Source: DASCNA01 sp036011305
GTDB taxonomy: Bacteria > Verrucomicrobiota > Lentisphaeria > Victivallales > GWF2-38-69
Assembly: GCA_036011305.1 (NCBI GenBank)
Contig: DASCNA010000132.1
Span: forward strand, 1 to 64,000
Direction of reading: 5' to 3'
DNA: 64,000 bases
How positions within the stretch are numbered: the stretch's first letter is position 1; every line of letters begins with the position of its first letter. Below are positions 45,856-55,823 of the stretch, piece by piece. The position numbers and the translations under genes are program-made. The notes under the pieces were generated by a model. It was not told the origin of the DNA, ran no database searches, and saw only the letters and a list, made by a program, of their open reading frames with translations.

Positions 45856-47244
45856 ATGAATAATTATGATTTTGAAGAAAAAGATAGTAAATTTAAAATA
45901 ACTCCTACTGTTGCAATTGTGGGTCGACCGAATGTAGGTAAATCTGCTTTATTTAATGCAATAATAGGAAAAAGAGTATCTATTGTCCATGAAGAGAGCG
46001 GAGTAACAAGGGACAGCATAATTGCGCCTGTTAAAATTCAAGGAAACTATCTTCAGCTCATTGATACCGGTGGTCTTGGTACTGGAAAAACTAAAGCATT
46101 AAAAAATACTTCTTTTTTTGATACAAAAATATGTAGCCAGGTAGAAGTAGCTATTGATTCGGCCGATGTACTCCTTTTTGTTGTTGATGTTACTGCAGGA
46201 GTAACTCCACTGGATGAAGAAGTTGCCGGAACTCTGCGAAAATCAGGGAAAAAAATAATATTAATTGTAAATAAAGTAGATAATAATACACTAGAAGAAA
46301 ATCTTTCAGAATTCACAAGATTAAGTATCGATGAAATACTCCCTGTTTCATGCCTGCATAGACGCGGAATAAAACAGGTTTCTGAAACTTTCAGCAAATA
46401 TATATGGAAATCAGAAAAACCGGCAGAAGAAACAAGACTGGCTATAACAGTTGTAGGCAGGCCAAACGTAGGTAAGTCCTCTATTATTAATAAATTGACT
46501 GGAAAAGATCGATTAATTGTCAGTGATATTGCCGGTACAACTAGAGATGCTGTCGATCTACCAATAGATTTAAATATTAATGATGAATTAATACCTGCCA
46601 GCTTAGTAGATACAGCCGGGTTAAGAAAAAAAGGTAAAGCTAACAGCGCAGTAGAAATATTCAGTGTAATGCGTGCGCAGGATGCAATTAAACGTTCAGA
46701 CATAGTTCTTTTAGTTATTGAAGCTGATCAGTACGGACCAACGGCACAGGATGCCCATATCGGCAAAATAATCAGTGACTGCGGTAAAGGATGCATAATT
46801 ATTGCAAATAAATGGGATGCTTGCTCTGGACTTAAACAAAAAGAAGTTACTAAAGAGATACGTTCAACCTTACCATTTCTAGCCTACGCACCAATTGTAT
46901 ATTCCTGTGCTCTGAGCGGATATAATTTTAATTCAATAATGAATGAAATTAAAATTGTTAATGAGCAGTATAAAATTAAAATTCCGACATCTACTGTAAA
47001 CAAAGTTTTATCTGATGCAATGATATACAATCCACCTACATGCGTTAAGTCAAAATTTTTAAAAATATTTTATGCTACAATGGTAGCGAACAAACCTCCT
47101 CTGTTTTCTCTGTTTGTAAATGACCCTAAACTCTGCACAAAAAATTATCAGGCATATTTAAAAAATTATTTAAGAAAATCTTTCAATTTACACGGCCTGC
47201 CTATTCATTTAAAATTTAAACAAAGACAGAGTAAAAGAAAATAA
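45856..47244 (+). CDS. der: Ribosome assembly GTPase Der (EngA)
   Basis: The 462-residue protein has two tandem GTPase domains and a C-terminal KH-like domain. First domain: GRPNVGKSALFNAI, DTGG, NKVD. Second: GRPNVGKSSIINKL, DTAGLRKKGK, NKWD. The C-terminus NLHGLPIHLKFKQRQ is typical. Der acts in 50S subunit maturation and is essential in most bacteria. An extended N-terminal tail of about 18 residues precedes the first loop. No obvious ribosome-binding site lies before the ATG. The apbE gene follows after 16 bases. Confidence 0.95.
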   Translation: MNNYDFEEKDSKFKITPTVAIVGRPNVGKSALFNAIIGKRVSIVHEESGVTRDSIIAPVKIQGNYLQLIDTGGLGTGKTKALKNTSFFDTKICSQVEVAIDSADVLLFVVDVTAGVTPLDEEVAGTLRKSGKKIILIVNKVDNNTLEENLSEFTRLSIDEILPVSCLHRRGIKQVSETFSKYIWKSEKPAEETRLAITVVGRPNVGKSSIINKLTGKDRLIVSDIAGTTRDAVDLPIDLNINDELIPASLVDTAGLRKKGKANSAVEIFSVMRAQDAIKRSDIVLLVIEADQYGPTAQDAHIGKIISDCGKGCIIIANKWDACSGLKQKEVTKEIRSTLPFLAYAPIVYSCALSGYNFNSIMNEIKIVNEQYKIKIPTSTVNKVLSDAMIYNPPTCVKSKFLKIFYATMVANKPPLFSLFVNDPKLCTKNYQAYLKNYLRKSFNLHGLPIHLKFKQRQSKRK

Positions 47245-47260
47245 GATATTCTTAAATATT

Positions 47261-48343
47261 ATGATTAAGAAGAAAACCCTATTATTTATAATTACACTCA
47301 TTATAGTAATTGTCGGACTCTTTCATATACTCAATGTTTCCAACAAAGAGCAACAACTTGATACTGTCGTAAAAAACGAAGAGAATCCTGTAATTAGAAC
47401 ATATCCAATTATGGGAACATGGGCTCAAATATCTTTGTACGGTTCTCAAAAAAATATAGATATTGCAATGAGCAGAATACATAAAATCTTCACTGAGGTC
47501 AATCAATCATGCAGTAGATTTAGTTCGAGTGATGAACTGTATCAACTTAATAAAACTGCATATTATAAGCCTTTTAAGTGCAGTAAAATGCTGTGGAATG
47601 TATTAGTTAAATCTCAATATTTTTACAACTTAACTGACGGTAGATTTGATGTTACAATTACCCCGCTGATGAAATTATGGGGATTTTATAAAAAACAAAA
47701 CAGTATACCAAGCCAGGCAGAAGTAAAAACCGCACTGGCTAAAGTTGGTTTAAACAAGGTTATTTTTGATTACAAAAGCCACACTGTTAAATTTACAAAA
47801 CCAGGCATGTCTATTGATCTGGGAGGCATAGCTAAAGGATATGCAGTTGACTTAGCTTATGATTCAATTAAGGATCTTAACATCAAAGCAGGTGTTATTA
47901 ACCTTGGTGGAAATATCAGATGTCTTCCAAATCCACCTCCAGGGAAAAAAGATTATTTAATAGGCATAAGAAATCCATTTAATAAATCAGAGTTAATGGA
48001 AGGTTCTTTGAAACTAGTTAACGCTTCTCTTGCAACAAGCGGTGACTATGAGCAGTATATTATTTTAAATGGAAAACGATTTACTCATATCATCAATCCT
48101 ATTACAGGATATCCAGTTAAAGACATGGCAGAAACTACAATAGTTGCTCCTAGTGCTTTATGGACAGATGCTTTATCAACTTCTGTTTTTATATGCGGAA
48201 AAAAATTTGCAGAAAAAATTCACAAAAAATTTAAAGATATCAGTATTTTAATAGTAAAAGGCTATCACGATAAACCAGATACAATAAAAATATATAAATA
48301 CGGAAAAGTATGGGGGAAAATAAAACTACCAAAAACCGGATAA
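47261..48343 (+). CDS. apbE: FAD:protein FMN transferase (ApbE)
   Basis: The 360-residue protein has an N-terminal membrane segment (about 7-25) and an ApbE domain with MGTWAQISLYG, SRFSSSDELYQLN, the signature DLGGIAKGYAVD and NLGGNIRC, and TDALSTSVFI near the end. ApbE attaches FMN to threonine on exported flavoproteins such as Rnf and Nqr subunits. None of these targets is in the window. It is probably cotranscribed with der. The start ATG at 47261 has a weak site. It is one of the genes hinting at an Rnf-type flavin energy metabolism elsewhere in the genome. Confidence 0.9.
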   Translation: MIKKKTLLFIITLIIVIVGLFHILNVSNKEQQLDTVVKNEENPVIRTYPIMGTWAQISLYGSQKNIDIAMSRIHKIFTEVNQSCSRFSSSDELYQLNKTAYYKPFKCSKMLWNVLVKSQYFYNLTDGRFDVTITPLMKLWGFYKKQNSIPSQAEVKTALAKVGLNKVIFDYKSHTVKFTKPGMSIDLGGIAKGYAVDLAYDSIKDLNIKAGVINLGGNIRCLPNPPPGKKDYLIGIRNPFNKSELMEGSLKLVNASLATSGDYEQYIILNGKRFTHIINPITGYPVKDMAETTIVAPSALWTDALSTSVFICGKKFAEKIHKKFKDISILIVKGYHDKPDTIKIYKYGKVWGKIKLPKTG

Positions 48344-48367
48344 AATTATGTGGATCAAGAGTTTATC

Positions 48368-48380
48368 TAGCGGTACGCTA
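48368..48380. terminator. Short hairpin between convergent apbE and mreB
   Basis: TAGCG-GTA-CGCTA forms a 5-bp stem in the 46-base gap between the two genes. Short, and without a T tract. Confidence 0.3.
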
Positions 48381-48389
48381 AATTGTAAA

Positions 48390-49454
48390 TTAATGTCTTT
48401 TACGGTTTGCAGGTGAAGCGGCCAACGCTCTGGCCATAGAGTCCATTTCCTGAAGGACAATACCAGTACCGTTAGCAACAGCCTGTAATGGATTATCAGC
48501 TACAAAAACAGGCAATCCTGTTTCTTCTGTAATTAATTTATCCAAATCCTTAAGCATAGCACCGCCTCCGGCGAGCATTACTCCGCGATCAATTAGATCT
48601 GCTGCCAGTTCAGGCGGGCAATGTTCAAGTGTTGAACGGATAGCTTCAATAATACTAGTTATAGGTTCCTGAAGTGAATTTCTTATTTCACCACCGGTTA
48701 TAGATATAGTTTTTGGTAAACCTGAAATTAAATCACGTCCTTTTACTTCCATTGTTTCATCATCATTCTGCTGACTTGCAGAACCTATTCTTATTTTTAT
48801 CTGTTCAGCAGTTCTATCGCCTATTAAAAGATTATGAGCTCTTTTCATATGCTGAACAATTCCTCCATCCATTTCATCTCCGGCAACTCTAATACTTCTT
48901 GATTCTACAATACCAGAAAGAGATACTACTGCAACTTCTGTTGTTCCACCGCCAATATCAACGATCATACTTCCAGAAGGTTCCATAACAGGGAGTCCAA
49001 CACCTATAGCAGCTGCCATAGGTTCTTCAATAAGATAAATTTCTCCTGCTCCTGCTCTTTGTGCGCTGTCTTTGACTGCTCTTGTTTCTACTCCTGTAAT
49101 ACCAGAAGGAACAGCTATCAGAACTCTGGGATGCAACAATCTTCTTCTCTGGTTTACTTTTTTAATAGCCTTATGTATAAAATACCTGAGCATTTCTTCC
49201 GTAATATCAAAATCAGCAATAACACCGTCTTTCATAGGCCTTATAGCTCTAATATGACCTGGTGTCCTACCCAGCATTCTTTTAGCTTCTTCCCCTACTG
49301 CTATGACTTCACGTCGTTCACCTTCAGTAACTGCTACAACGGATGGTTCTGAAAGGAGTATTCCATGATCTCTGACAAAGACAAGACAATTAGCTGTACC
49401 AAGGTCAATACCGATATCTGTAGCAAAAATCTTAGCTAATTTTTGATATAACAT
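48390..49454 (-). CDS. mreB: Rod-shape determining protein MreB
   Basis: I start at the ATG at 49454, which follows a GGGAAAA site; a longer frame reaches 49499 but adds a non-conserved stretch. The 354-residue protein is a standard actin-fold MreB: IGIDLGTANCLVFV (phosphate 1), VDIGGGTTEVAVVSLSG (phosphate 2), AGDEMDGGIV, EPMAAAIGVGLPV and LAGGGAMLKDLDKLI (adenosine). It polymerises under the inner membrane and guides cell-wall synthesis, so the cell is probably rod-shaped. mreC and mreD do not follow. Confidence 0.95.
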   Translation of the reverse strand: MLYQKLAKIFATDIGIDLGTANCLVFVRDHGILLSEPSVVAVTEGERREVIAVGEEAKRMLGRTPGHIRAIRPMKDGVIADFDITEEMLRYFIHKAIKKVNQRRRLLHPRVLIAVPSGITGVETRAVKDSAQRAGAGEIYLIEEPMAAAIGVGLPVMEPSGSMIVDIGGGTTEVAVVSLSGIVESRSIRVAGDEMDGGIVQHMKRAHNLLIGDRTAEQIKIRIGSASQQNDDETMEVKGRDLISGLPKTISITGGEIRNSLQEPITSIIEAIRSTLEHCPPELAADLIDRGVMLAGGGAMLKDLDKLITEETGLPVFVADNPLQAVANGTGIVLQEMDSMARALAASPANRKRH

Positions 49455-49677
49455 AGTTTTCCCGTTAATTATATATGCGACTCTAGAAAATAAAATCAAT
49501 AAAGAATAAGTATATTTATATCCGAATTTAGTGTAAAATTCACCCTTTTACCAGTTTATTAAGTTATTTTTTAATGATTTATTAAATTTAATTTATATAT
49601 TTTAAGGATAACTGTTATAGTATTTTTTGATACACATTAATTATATGAATAAAAATAATTACTTGAAGGAAATCAGC

Positions 49678-50970
49678 GTGAAAGAAGTTAAAGTTGGAAT
49701 TATTGGATTCGGTACTGTAGGAACAGGTGTGGCATCATGCTTGCTTGAAAACCGATCTGTCATGGAAAAAAGAACCGGAATAAAAATTAAATTACACAAA
49801 ATTTCAGATATTGATATAACTACTTCACGTAATATTAATCTGCCTGACGGAGTTTTAACTACTGATACAGACAAACTAATTGACGAGTCTGATATTGTAG
49901 TAGAACTTGTAGGCGGTATAGAAGTTGCTAAAAAAATAATCCTAAGCGCATTAAAGAAAGGAAAACCTGTAGTTACTGCTAATAAAGCGCTTCTTGCTGA
50001 AAAAGGTAAAGATATTTTTAAAGCTGCCGAGAAATCAAATGCTGATGTTTATTATGAAGCCTCTGTTGCCGGCGGTATTCCTATAATTAAAAGTTTACGA
50101 GAAGGCCTGGCCGGAAACAAAATAAATAAAATTTTAGGCATTCTTAATGGAACCTGTAATTATATTTTAACAAAAATGGAAAATGACAGTCAGAATTTTA
50201 TAGATGCTTTAAATAAAGCTTCTGATCTTGGTTATGCTGAAGCTGATCCAACTCTTGACATAGATGGCTTTGATACTGCCCATAAAACTTCCATATTGGC
50301 TTCACTTGCCTACGGTGAACTAATTGACATGAAGGATATACATATAGAGGGAATCAGAAATATAGCTTTGATGGATATCAACTTTGCTAAAGACCTTGGA
50401 TATAGGATAAAACTGATGGGCATTATAAAAAAGAAACATGATAATGTAGAAGTTAGGGTTCATCCTACAATGATACCATGCAACACTATTATGGCTAATA
50501 TTAGTGATGTAAATAATGGCGTTTTTATTGAAGGAAATCCTGTAGGTAGCACTCTTTTTTACGGTCAAGGTGCCGGAATGGAAGCAACTTCAAGTGCTGT
50601 GGTAGCTGATATTGTGGATGTGGCCCTTAATATTAAGAAAAATTCAACACAGAGAATTCCTGCATTTAAAGAAGCGAAACAGTTTAATTCTTTAATTTCA
50701 ATGGATTGCATAAAATCGAGATATTACATCCGTATACAAGTTATTGAAAAACCTGGGGTTATAGCAAAAATTTCCAAAATTTTAGGTGATGAAAACATTA
50801 GTATTTCTTCTATTTTACAGAGAGAGAAAGAAGTTTCTTCTGAATTTGTACCTGTTGTGATTATTACCCATAAAACACATGAAAAAAATATGTTAAGTGC
50901 AATAGATAAAATGCAGAATTTAGATGAGATAAAAGAGAAAATTAAATTAATAAGAATTGAGGACATTTAA
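49678..50970 (+). CDS. hom: Homoserine dehydrogenase with C-terminal ACT domain
   Basis: I start at the GTG at 49678, seven bases after GAAGGA; the ATG at 49645 and the TTG at 49627 lack sites. The 430-residue enzyme has a Rossmann loop VGIIGFGTVGTGVA, VTANKALLAEKGKDIF, SVAGGIPIIKSLREGL (catalytic region), GILNGTCNYIL and GYAEADPTLDIDGFDTAHK split across the substrate site, and a C-terminal ACT domain (about 350-425) for threonine feedback. It reduces aspartate semialdehyde to homoserine. The next gene, an aspartokinase, starts two bases later, so they form one unit. Confidence 0.95.
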   Translation: MKEVKVGIIGFGTVGTGVASCLLENRSVMEKRTGIKIKLHKISDIDITTSRNINLPDGVLTTDTDKLIDESDIVVELVGGIEVAKKIILSALKKGKPVVTANKALLAEKGKDIFKAAEKSNADVYYEASVAGGIPIIKSLREGLAGNKINKILGILNGTCNYILTKMENDSQNFIDALNKASDLGYAEADPTLDIDGFDTAHKTSILASLAYGELIDMKDIHIEGIRNIALMDINFAKDLGYRIKLMGIIKKKHDNVEVRVHPTMIPCNTIMANISDVNNGVFIEGNPVGSTLFYGQGAGMEATSSAVVADIVDVALNIKKNSTQRIPAFKEAKQFNSLISMDCIKSRYYIRIQVIEKPGVIAKISKILGDENISISSILQREKEVSSEFVPVVIITHKTHEKNMLSAIDKMQNLDEIKEKIKLIRIEDI

Positions 50971-50972
50971 AA

Positions 50973-52379
50973 ATGCCTGGTAAACATACAATTGAAAAAA
51001 TTGGCGGAACATCAATGTCTCGTTTTAACGAGCTCATGAATAATATTATTGTAGGGGATCGTACACCTGAAGATTTATATAATAGAGTTTTTGTTGTCTC
51101 TGCTTACGGCGGTATTACAAATATGCTTCTTGAACATAAGAAAACAGGAGCTCCGGGAGTATACTCTTCATTTGCATCATTTGATAATAAATGGCATGAT
51201 CTTTTGGAGGAAGTTAGGCTAAAAATGATTTCAATTAATAAATCATTTGAAAATATTGGATTAGACAGTTCAATAGCCAATAATTTTGTAGATGACAGGA
51301 TAGAAGGTATAAAAAATTGTCTGAATGATTTACTTAGGTTAAGATCATATGGACACCTTACACCAAAAGATTTCCTTCCAGCAAGCAGAGAATTTTTAAG
51401 TGCTCTTGGAGAAGCACATAGTGCTTTTAATTCAGCTCTGATACTTCATTCCAATGGAATAAATGCACGTTTTGTTGACCTGACAGGGTGGAAGGAAACA
51501 GAAATTTTTTCAATAAATGAAGTAATAAAAAGGGCATTTGAAAATATTGATCTTGAAAATGAACTCCCGATAGTTACAGGTTACGCCAAATGCGCAGAAG
51601 GAATGATGCGTCATTTTGACAGAGGATATTCTGAAATTACTTTTAGTAAACTAGCCGTTGTTACAAAAGCACGGGAAGGTATTATTCATAAAGAATATCA
51701 TTTATGCACAGGAGACCCTGTCTTATTTGGTCCTGATAAAGTTAAAGTAATAGGCAATACTAACTTTGATATAGCTGACCAACTTGCAGATATGGATATG
51801 GAAGCTATCCACTCACATGCATCGAAAGAAATGGAACTGGAAGATATTCCAATTCGTATTAAAAATGCATTTGAACCAAATCACCCTGGAACGTTAATAA
51901 GTAGAGGCTACATTTCTCCAGTTCCAAAAGTAGATATGATATGCGGCCGTGATGATATTTTGGCAATGGAAGTTTTCGATTCACAAATGGTTGGCGAAGT
52001 AGGGTATGACCATAAATTATTAAAAATTTTTAACGACAATAAAATTAGCTATATAACTAAAAATACAAATGCTAATACTATAACACATTATATCAGTGAA
52101 AAAGCTAAAAATGTTGATAAACTTATAAATGAAATAAAACAGCTATTTCCAAAAGCACATGTTACTGTTTATAAAGTAGGAATTGTTTGCGTGATCGGAA
52201 GCAATATGGCAATTCCAGGCTTTCTTTCAAGAGCAGCAAATGCACTTGCTAACTCTAACATAAATATACTGGCACTGGATCAATGTTTACGCCAGGTAAA
52301 TATGCAGTTTATAGTAAAAAGAGAAAAATTTGAAGAAGCCCAATTAGCTTTACATAAAGAACTGGTAGAAAACTTGTAA
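50973..52379 (+). CDS. Aspartate kinase, Ask_Ect-like type
   Basis: The 468-residue protein has the aspartokinase fold with the N-terminal signature HTIEKIGGTSMSRF, VFVVSAYGGITNMLLEHKK-like region (split), FLSALGEAHSAFN, RGYSEITFSKLA and two ACT domains at about 325-465 (VGEVGYDHKLLKIF, NMAIPGFLSRAANAL). From memory the N-terminus HT-EKIGGTSMSRF and LYNR-FVVSAYGGIT are typical of Ask_Ect, the aspartokinase type first seen beside ectoine genes. No ectABC genes are in the window; the partner is homoserine dehydrogenase. It likely feeds threonine and methionine synthesis. Confidence 0.85.
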   Translation: MPGKHTIEKIGGTSMSRFNELMNNIIVGDRTPEDLYNRVFVVSAYGGITNMLLEHKKTGAPGVYSSFASFDNKWHDLLEEVRLKMISINKSFENIGLDSSIANNFVDDRIEGIKNCLNDLLRLRSYGHLTPKDFLPASREFLSALGEAHSAFNSALILHSNGINARFVDLTGWKETEIFSINEVIKRAFENIDLENELPIVTGYAKCAEGMMRHFDRGYSEITFSKLAVVTKAREGIIHKEYHLCTGDPVLFGPDKVKVIGNTNFDIADQLADMDMEAIHSHASKEMELEDIPIRIKNAFEPNHPGTLISRGYISPVPKVDMICGRDDILAMEVFDSQMVGEVGYDHKLLKIFNDNKISYITKNTNANTITHYISEKAKNVDKLINEIKQLFPKAHVTVYKVGIVCVIGSNMAIPGFLSRAANALANSNINILALDQCLRQVNMQFIVKREKFEEAQLALHKELVENL

Positions 52380-52404
52380 CCATTAAAACAGGGCATATAT
52401 AAAT

Positions 52405-53358
52405 ATGAGTATTGATAAAACTTTAAAAATATATTTAGCAGGCCACAGTGGTTTGGTTGGAAGTGCTATATATAGACAATTAAAAGCTGAAGGGTATAGC
52501 AATATCATACATAAAACTATTTCGGAACTGGACTTAACCGATACAGATAAAGTTTTTCAATATTTCAAATCTGAAAAACCTGACTGGGTAATTTTAGCTG
52601 CTGCAAAAGTCGGTGGCATATACGCAAATAATACATACCCAGTTGATTTTTTGCTGGATAATTTAAAAATACAAAACAATATTATAGAAGCTGCATACAA
52701 ATACAAAACTAGAAAATTACTATTTCTTGGTTCAAGCTGTATCTATCCTAAATTAGCCCCTCAGCCACTTAAAGAAGAATATCTTCTCACTTCGGCTTTG
52801 GAAAAAACCAACGAAGCCTATGCTATTGCAAAAATCACAGGTATTAAATTATGCAATGCAATGAACAGACAGCACAATACGAATTTTATCAGTGTTATGC
52901 CAACAAACTTATATGGTCTTTATGATAATTATCATAAAAAAAATGCTCACGTAATTCCTATGCTTATTCGAAGATTCCACGAAGCAAAAATCAAGAATTT
53001 AAAAGAAATAGAAATATGGGGAACAGGAACTCCTAAAAGAGAGTTTCTATTCTCTGATGACCTTGCTGGAGCATGTATCTTCATTATGGAAAATATTAAT
53101 TCTAATGATATAGGTGAAACCTTAAATATAGGCTCTGGTAAAGAGTGTACCATTTGGGAATTAGCCAACCTGATAAAAAAAACTGTTGGCTATAAAGGAA
53201 AAATTATTCTAGACTCATCAAAACCTGACGGAACTCCACGCAAATTATTAGACGTGTCAAAACTTAAAAAATTAGGCTGGGAAGCAAAAACAAGCCTTAA
53301 GGACGGTTTAAAAATTGTATATACAGATTTTTTAGAGAATCCTGATACAAGATTATAG
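52405..53358 (+). CDS. fcl: GDP-L-fucose synthase
   Basis: The 317-residue protein matches the GDP-fucose synthase group of extended SDR enzymes: AGHSGLVGSAIYRQL (NADP loop), LAAAKVGGIYANN, LGSSCIYPK and the catalytic Tyr-Lys pair in NEAYAIAKITG, plus NLYGLYDNY and GTPKREFLFSDD. It epimerises and reduces GDP-4-keto-6-deoxymannose to GDP-L-fucose for surface polysaccharide. The partner GDP-mannose dehydratase (gmd) is not adjacent. It starts 25 bases after the aspartokinase and is probably cotranscribed, an odd pairing. Its end is convergent with the flavoprotein gene. Confidence 0.9.
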   Translation: MSIDKTLKIYLAGHSGLVGSAIYRQLKAEGYSNIIHKTISELDLTDTDKVFQYFKSEKPDWVILAAAKVGGIYANNTYPVDFLLDNLKIQNNIIEAAYKYKTRKLLFLGSSCIYPKLAPQPLKEEYLLTSALEKTNEAYAIAKITGIKLCNAMNRQHNTNFISVMPTNLYGLYDNYHKKNAHVIPMLIRRFHEAKIKNLKEIEIWGTGTPKREFLFSDDLAGACIFIMENINSNDIGETLNIGSGKECTIWELANLIKKTVGYKGKIILDSSKPDGTPRKLLDVSKLKKLGWEAKTSLKDGLKIVYTDFLENPDTRL

Positions 53359-53389
53359 TTTCTATAAAATGTGCAATTCTTAATTATGC

Positions 53390-54676
53390 CTATTTACTGA
53401 AAAGATTACTCAATCCTAGATTCGCTACTTTATTTTTAATCTTTTCTATATCAGTAATATATAATCCTTTATCTTTCATGCGCTGAAAAAACTGTGCACC
53501 TGAGAAAGTACATTTTATACCTTCTACTTTTCTGTTTTTTAACTGTGCACCTGAAAATCTAATAAATTCACCAACAGCAAGCTCAGTTGACAATTTAATA
53601 ATTTTTCCTTTATTCATATACATTGTGGCATTGTAACCAGCTAAAGTTCCTGTGCATATAGCTTCTGTATGGCCTACACATTGACCACACTTTTCGCCGG
53701 CACAAAACAGATTATCAATACCGTCTACTTTTAAAGTATTATCTCTTGGCGACATAGCCATGTATCTTATTGAATTTCCTTTTGAACCTGCGTAATGGTC
53801 CTCATATCTGGCATTTTCAAATCCATCTATTTTTCTAAGTTCATTCAGAGGGAAATAAGGGAGCATCATTTTTCCTTTACCTGAATCAATTAATATTATA
53901 CTATCTTTAAATTCGGGTAATGCATACTGCTGACAAACCTTAGAAGACAAAAGATCAGATATGTCCAATTTTCTTCTAATTTCTTCAGGTATAGGTATTA
54001 TTGCTATACCTGTATTGTTAAGTTTGTTTGCAATCTTGCTAGATAAAGATTCTTTCATTAACTTACAGGCTCCGCTCATTCCTCCAAACGAATCTCCTCT
54101 AACAGCAGCAATTTCCTGCACACCTGCCTTTGCTGCCAAACTAACTCTACCGCCAAAAGATGGACATCTTAAAATACACATTACACACCCATGCCCAAAT
54201 TTTGTGCAGTTTGATCCAGGCCCGGCAGTTCCTGTTGCATCAATGAATACATCTGCACTAAGAGTTAAATTATCATTATTATGTTTAATTTTTATAGTAT
54301 GAATTTTATTGTTTCTTATTTCTGCATCAAAGAATCTGGAGGAATCATAAATAGTAATTTTATTATCTGTAAGGAATTTTCTAACCACAGCTTCAATAAT
54401 GGCAGTATTGTATATTGAGGCATTTTTGTGCCCTGGAAAGTCGAGTTTACGATGAAGCAGGTTTTCCTCTATTAAATTAAATAATTCGCCTCCACCCATG
54501 GATATCATCTCTTCAGCAGCAGTAAAACGCCCATTATTGTTCATGATACCACCAACCAAACCAGTCCCTAATAGCATATCTGTTCGTTCAACAAGGATGA
54601 CATCATCACAAAATTTTTTAGCAGATAATGCTGCGGCACAGCCTGCCCAACCACCTCCTACAATAATAATTTTCAT
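53390..54676 (-). CDS. MnmG/GidA-like FAD-dependent oxidoreductase with a Cys4 motif
   Basis: The 428-residue protein has an N-terminal FAD loop IIVGGGWAGCAAALSA and the C-terminal FAD-binding segment LFCAGEKCGQCVGHTEAICTG (split), of the GidA/MnmG-like oxidoreductase family. An insertion at residues 157-171 holds four cysteines (C157, C164, C167, C171; spacing C-x6-C-x2-C-x3-C) in NCTKFGHGCVMCILRCP, which could bind an iron-sulfur cluster or zinc. MnmG itself has about 620 residues and a different C-terminal domain, so this is another member. Substrate unknown. Monocistronic, convergent with fcl. Confidence 0.75.
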   Translation of the reverse strand: MKIIIVGGGWAGCAAALSAKKFCDDVILVERTDMLLGTGLVGGIMNNNGRFTAAEEMISMGGGELFNLIEENLLHRKLDFPGHKNASIYNTAIIEAVVRKFLTDNKITIYDSSRFFDAEIRNNKIHTIKIKHNNDNLTLSADVFIDATGTAGPGSNCTKFGHGCVMCILRCPSFGGRVSLAAKAGVQEIAAVRGDSFGGMSGACKLMKESLSSKIANKLNNTGIAIIPIPEEIRRKLDISDLLSSKVCQQYALPEFKDSIILIDSGKGKMMLPYFPLNELRKIDGFENARYEDHYAGSKGNSIRYMAMSPRDNTLKVDGIDNLFCAGEKCGQCVGHTEAICTGTLAGYNATMYMNKGKIIKLSTELAVGEFIRFSGAQLKNRKVEGIKCTFSGAQFFQRMKDKGLYITDIEKIKNKVANLGLSNLFSK

Positions 54677-54781
54677 GATAAATTACTTTTAAGTATTTAT
54701 TATAATTCTATGGAAATAGTTTCGATATATGTAAGAGATAATAAATTATTGAAAAAATAAATCTAATATTCAATATTTATA

Positions 54782-55630
54782 TTATTGTCCCATTTGTTTT
54801 TTAACCCAGTCAGGTAATTCCGGAGTATTCCAACTTGCCGGTTGAGTATCTTGGAGTTTTCCCTCTTCAGCGGCTTCTGTGTCGGTTTTATCAAGTGTAC
54901 CTATTCTTTTACTTACTTGTATATCTTCTTTTGACTCAGGTTCAGGTAGAAGCCCCAGATCTATTTTCTCCTGTTTCGTCATTTCCATATTTGACACTTT
55001 TTCTTCTACTTTTTTATGTTCAGTAACAGCCCGTTTTTCTCTCTCAGTTAACTTAGATTCTTTGGTTTTGTTTGCTTCTTGCTTTGTACTTTCTGTTTGC
55101 TTAGATTTAGGAACTGCAGTCTCTGTTTTAGAAATAGGTCTGTTAACTTTGCTCAATTTTATTCTAGAAGCAGTTTTCTCAGCAACAGTATCTTCTTTTT
55201 TTTCTTCTTTTTTTTCTTTAGCCGTCAATAATTTAGGATTCACTACAATTTTTTTAGGTTTTACTATCTCAGGCTTAGGTGTCCCATAAAACATCCAATG
55301 GAAAAAATATGAAGGACCGCCGAAAGTCGCTCCAAATCCTTTTACACAACCACTGATAATATATGCAGCAATATCATCACCTTCATAATCATAATTAAAA
55401 AGCCTCAATGGTTCAGAAACCACTATGCCTATAGTTATCCCTAAAAGATAACCTGTAACATCTCCTGCATAAGTGGAATTTTCTACAAAATTCCCAGCAC
55501 CTTTATAACCCTGATATGCTTCATAATTTATAGGGTTAAAATATTGGCGGGCACTTAATAATTGAGCCATCATAAAAAATAACAGAAAAAGACAGGAAAA
55601 AAATATTTTTTTAGGCACTATTAACCTCAT
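54782..55630 (-). CDS. Secreted protein with charged Lys/Glu-rich tail, unknown function
   Basis: The 282-residue protein has a signal peptide near residues 5-27 (MAQLLSA, then RQ); a GTG start at 55618, after a GAGG site, is an alternative to the ATG at 55630. Residues 30-120 are a Gly/Phe-rich domain (GYKGAGNFVENSTYAGDV, GGPSYFFHWMFYGTPKP), and residues 125-270 are low-complexity Lys/Glu/Thr sequence with likely coiled segments. The first part looks like an envelope or lipid-facing domain; the second like a flexible linker. I recognise no family. It ends in a conserved-looking WVKKQMGQ. Confidence 0.6.
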   Translation of the reverse strand: MRLIVPKKIFFSCLFLLFFMMAQLLSARQYFNPINYEAYQGYKGAGNFVENSTYAGDVTGYLLGITIGIVVSEPLRLFNYDYEGDDIAAYIISGCVKGFGATFGGPSYFFHWMFYGTPKPEIVKPKKIVVNPKLLTAKEKKEEKKEDTVAEKTASRIKLSKVNRPISKTETAVPKSKQTESTKQEANKTKESKLTEREKRAVTEHKKVEEKVSNMEMTKQEKIDLGLLPEPESKEDIQVSKRIGTLDKTDTEAAEEGKLQDTQPASWNTPELPDWVKKQMGQ

Positions 55631-55823
55631 GACACAGAATATAAAAATTCCTTAATTTAGGAGATAATTTTAATTAAACATAGTTACTATATCAGCATAG
55701 CTTAATTAAATCATATATTCAAACATTTTCATATATTGTACAGATAAATTAACAATATTAATTTAATAATAATACAAAATAAATTGCTCTAATGTGTTAT
55801 GTATTTAATTTATATATATTATA

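Noticed and set aside
50973..52379. Ectoine biosynthesis locus
   Set aside because: Only the aspartokinase type hints at it; no ectA, ectB or ectC is present in the window.
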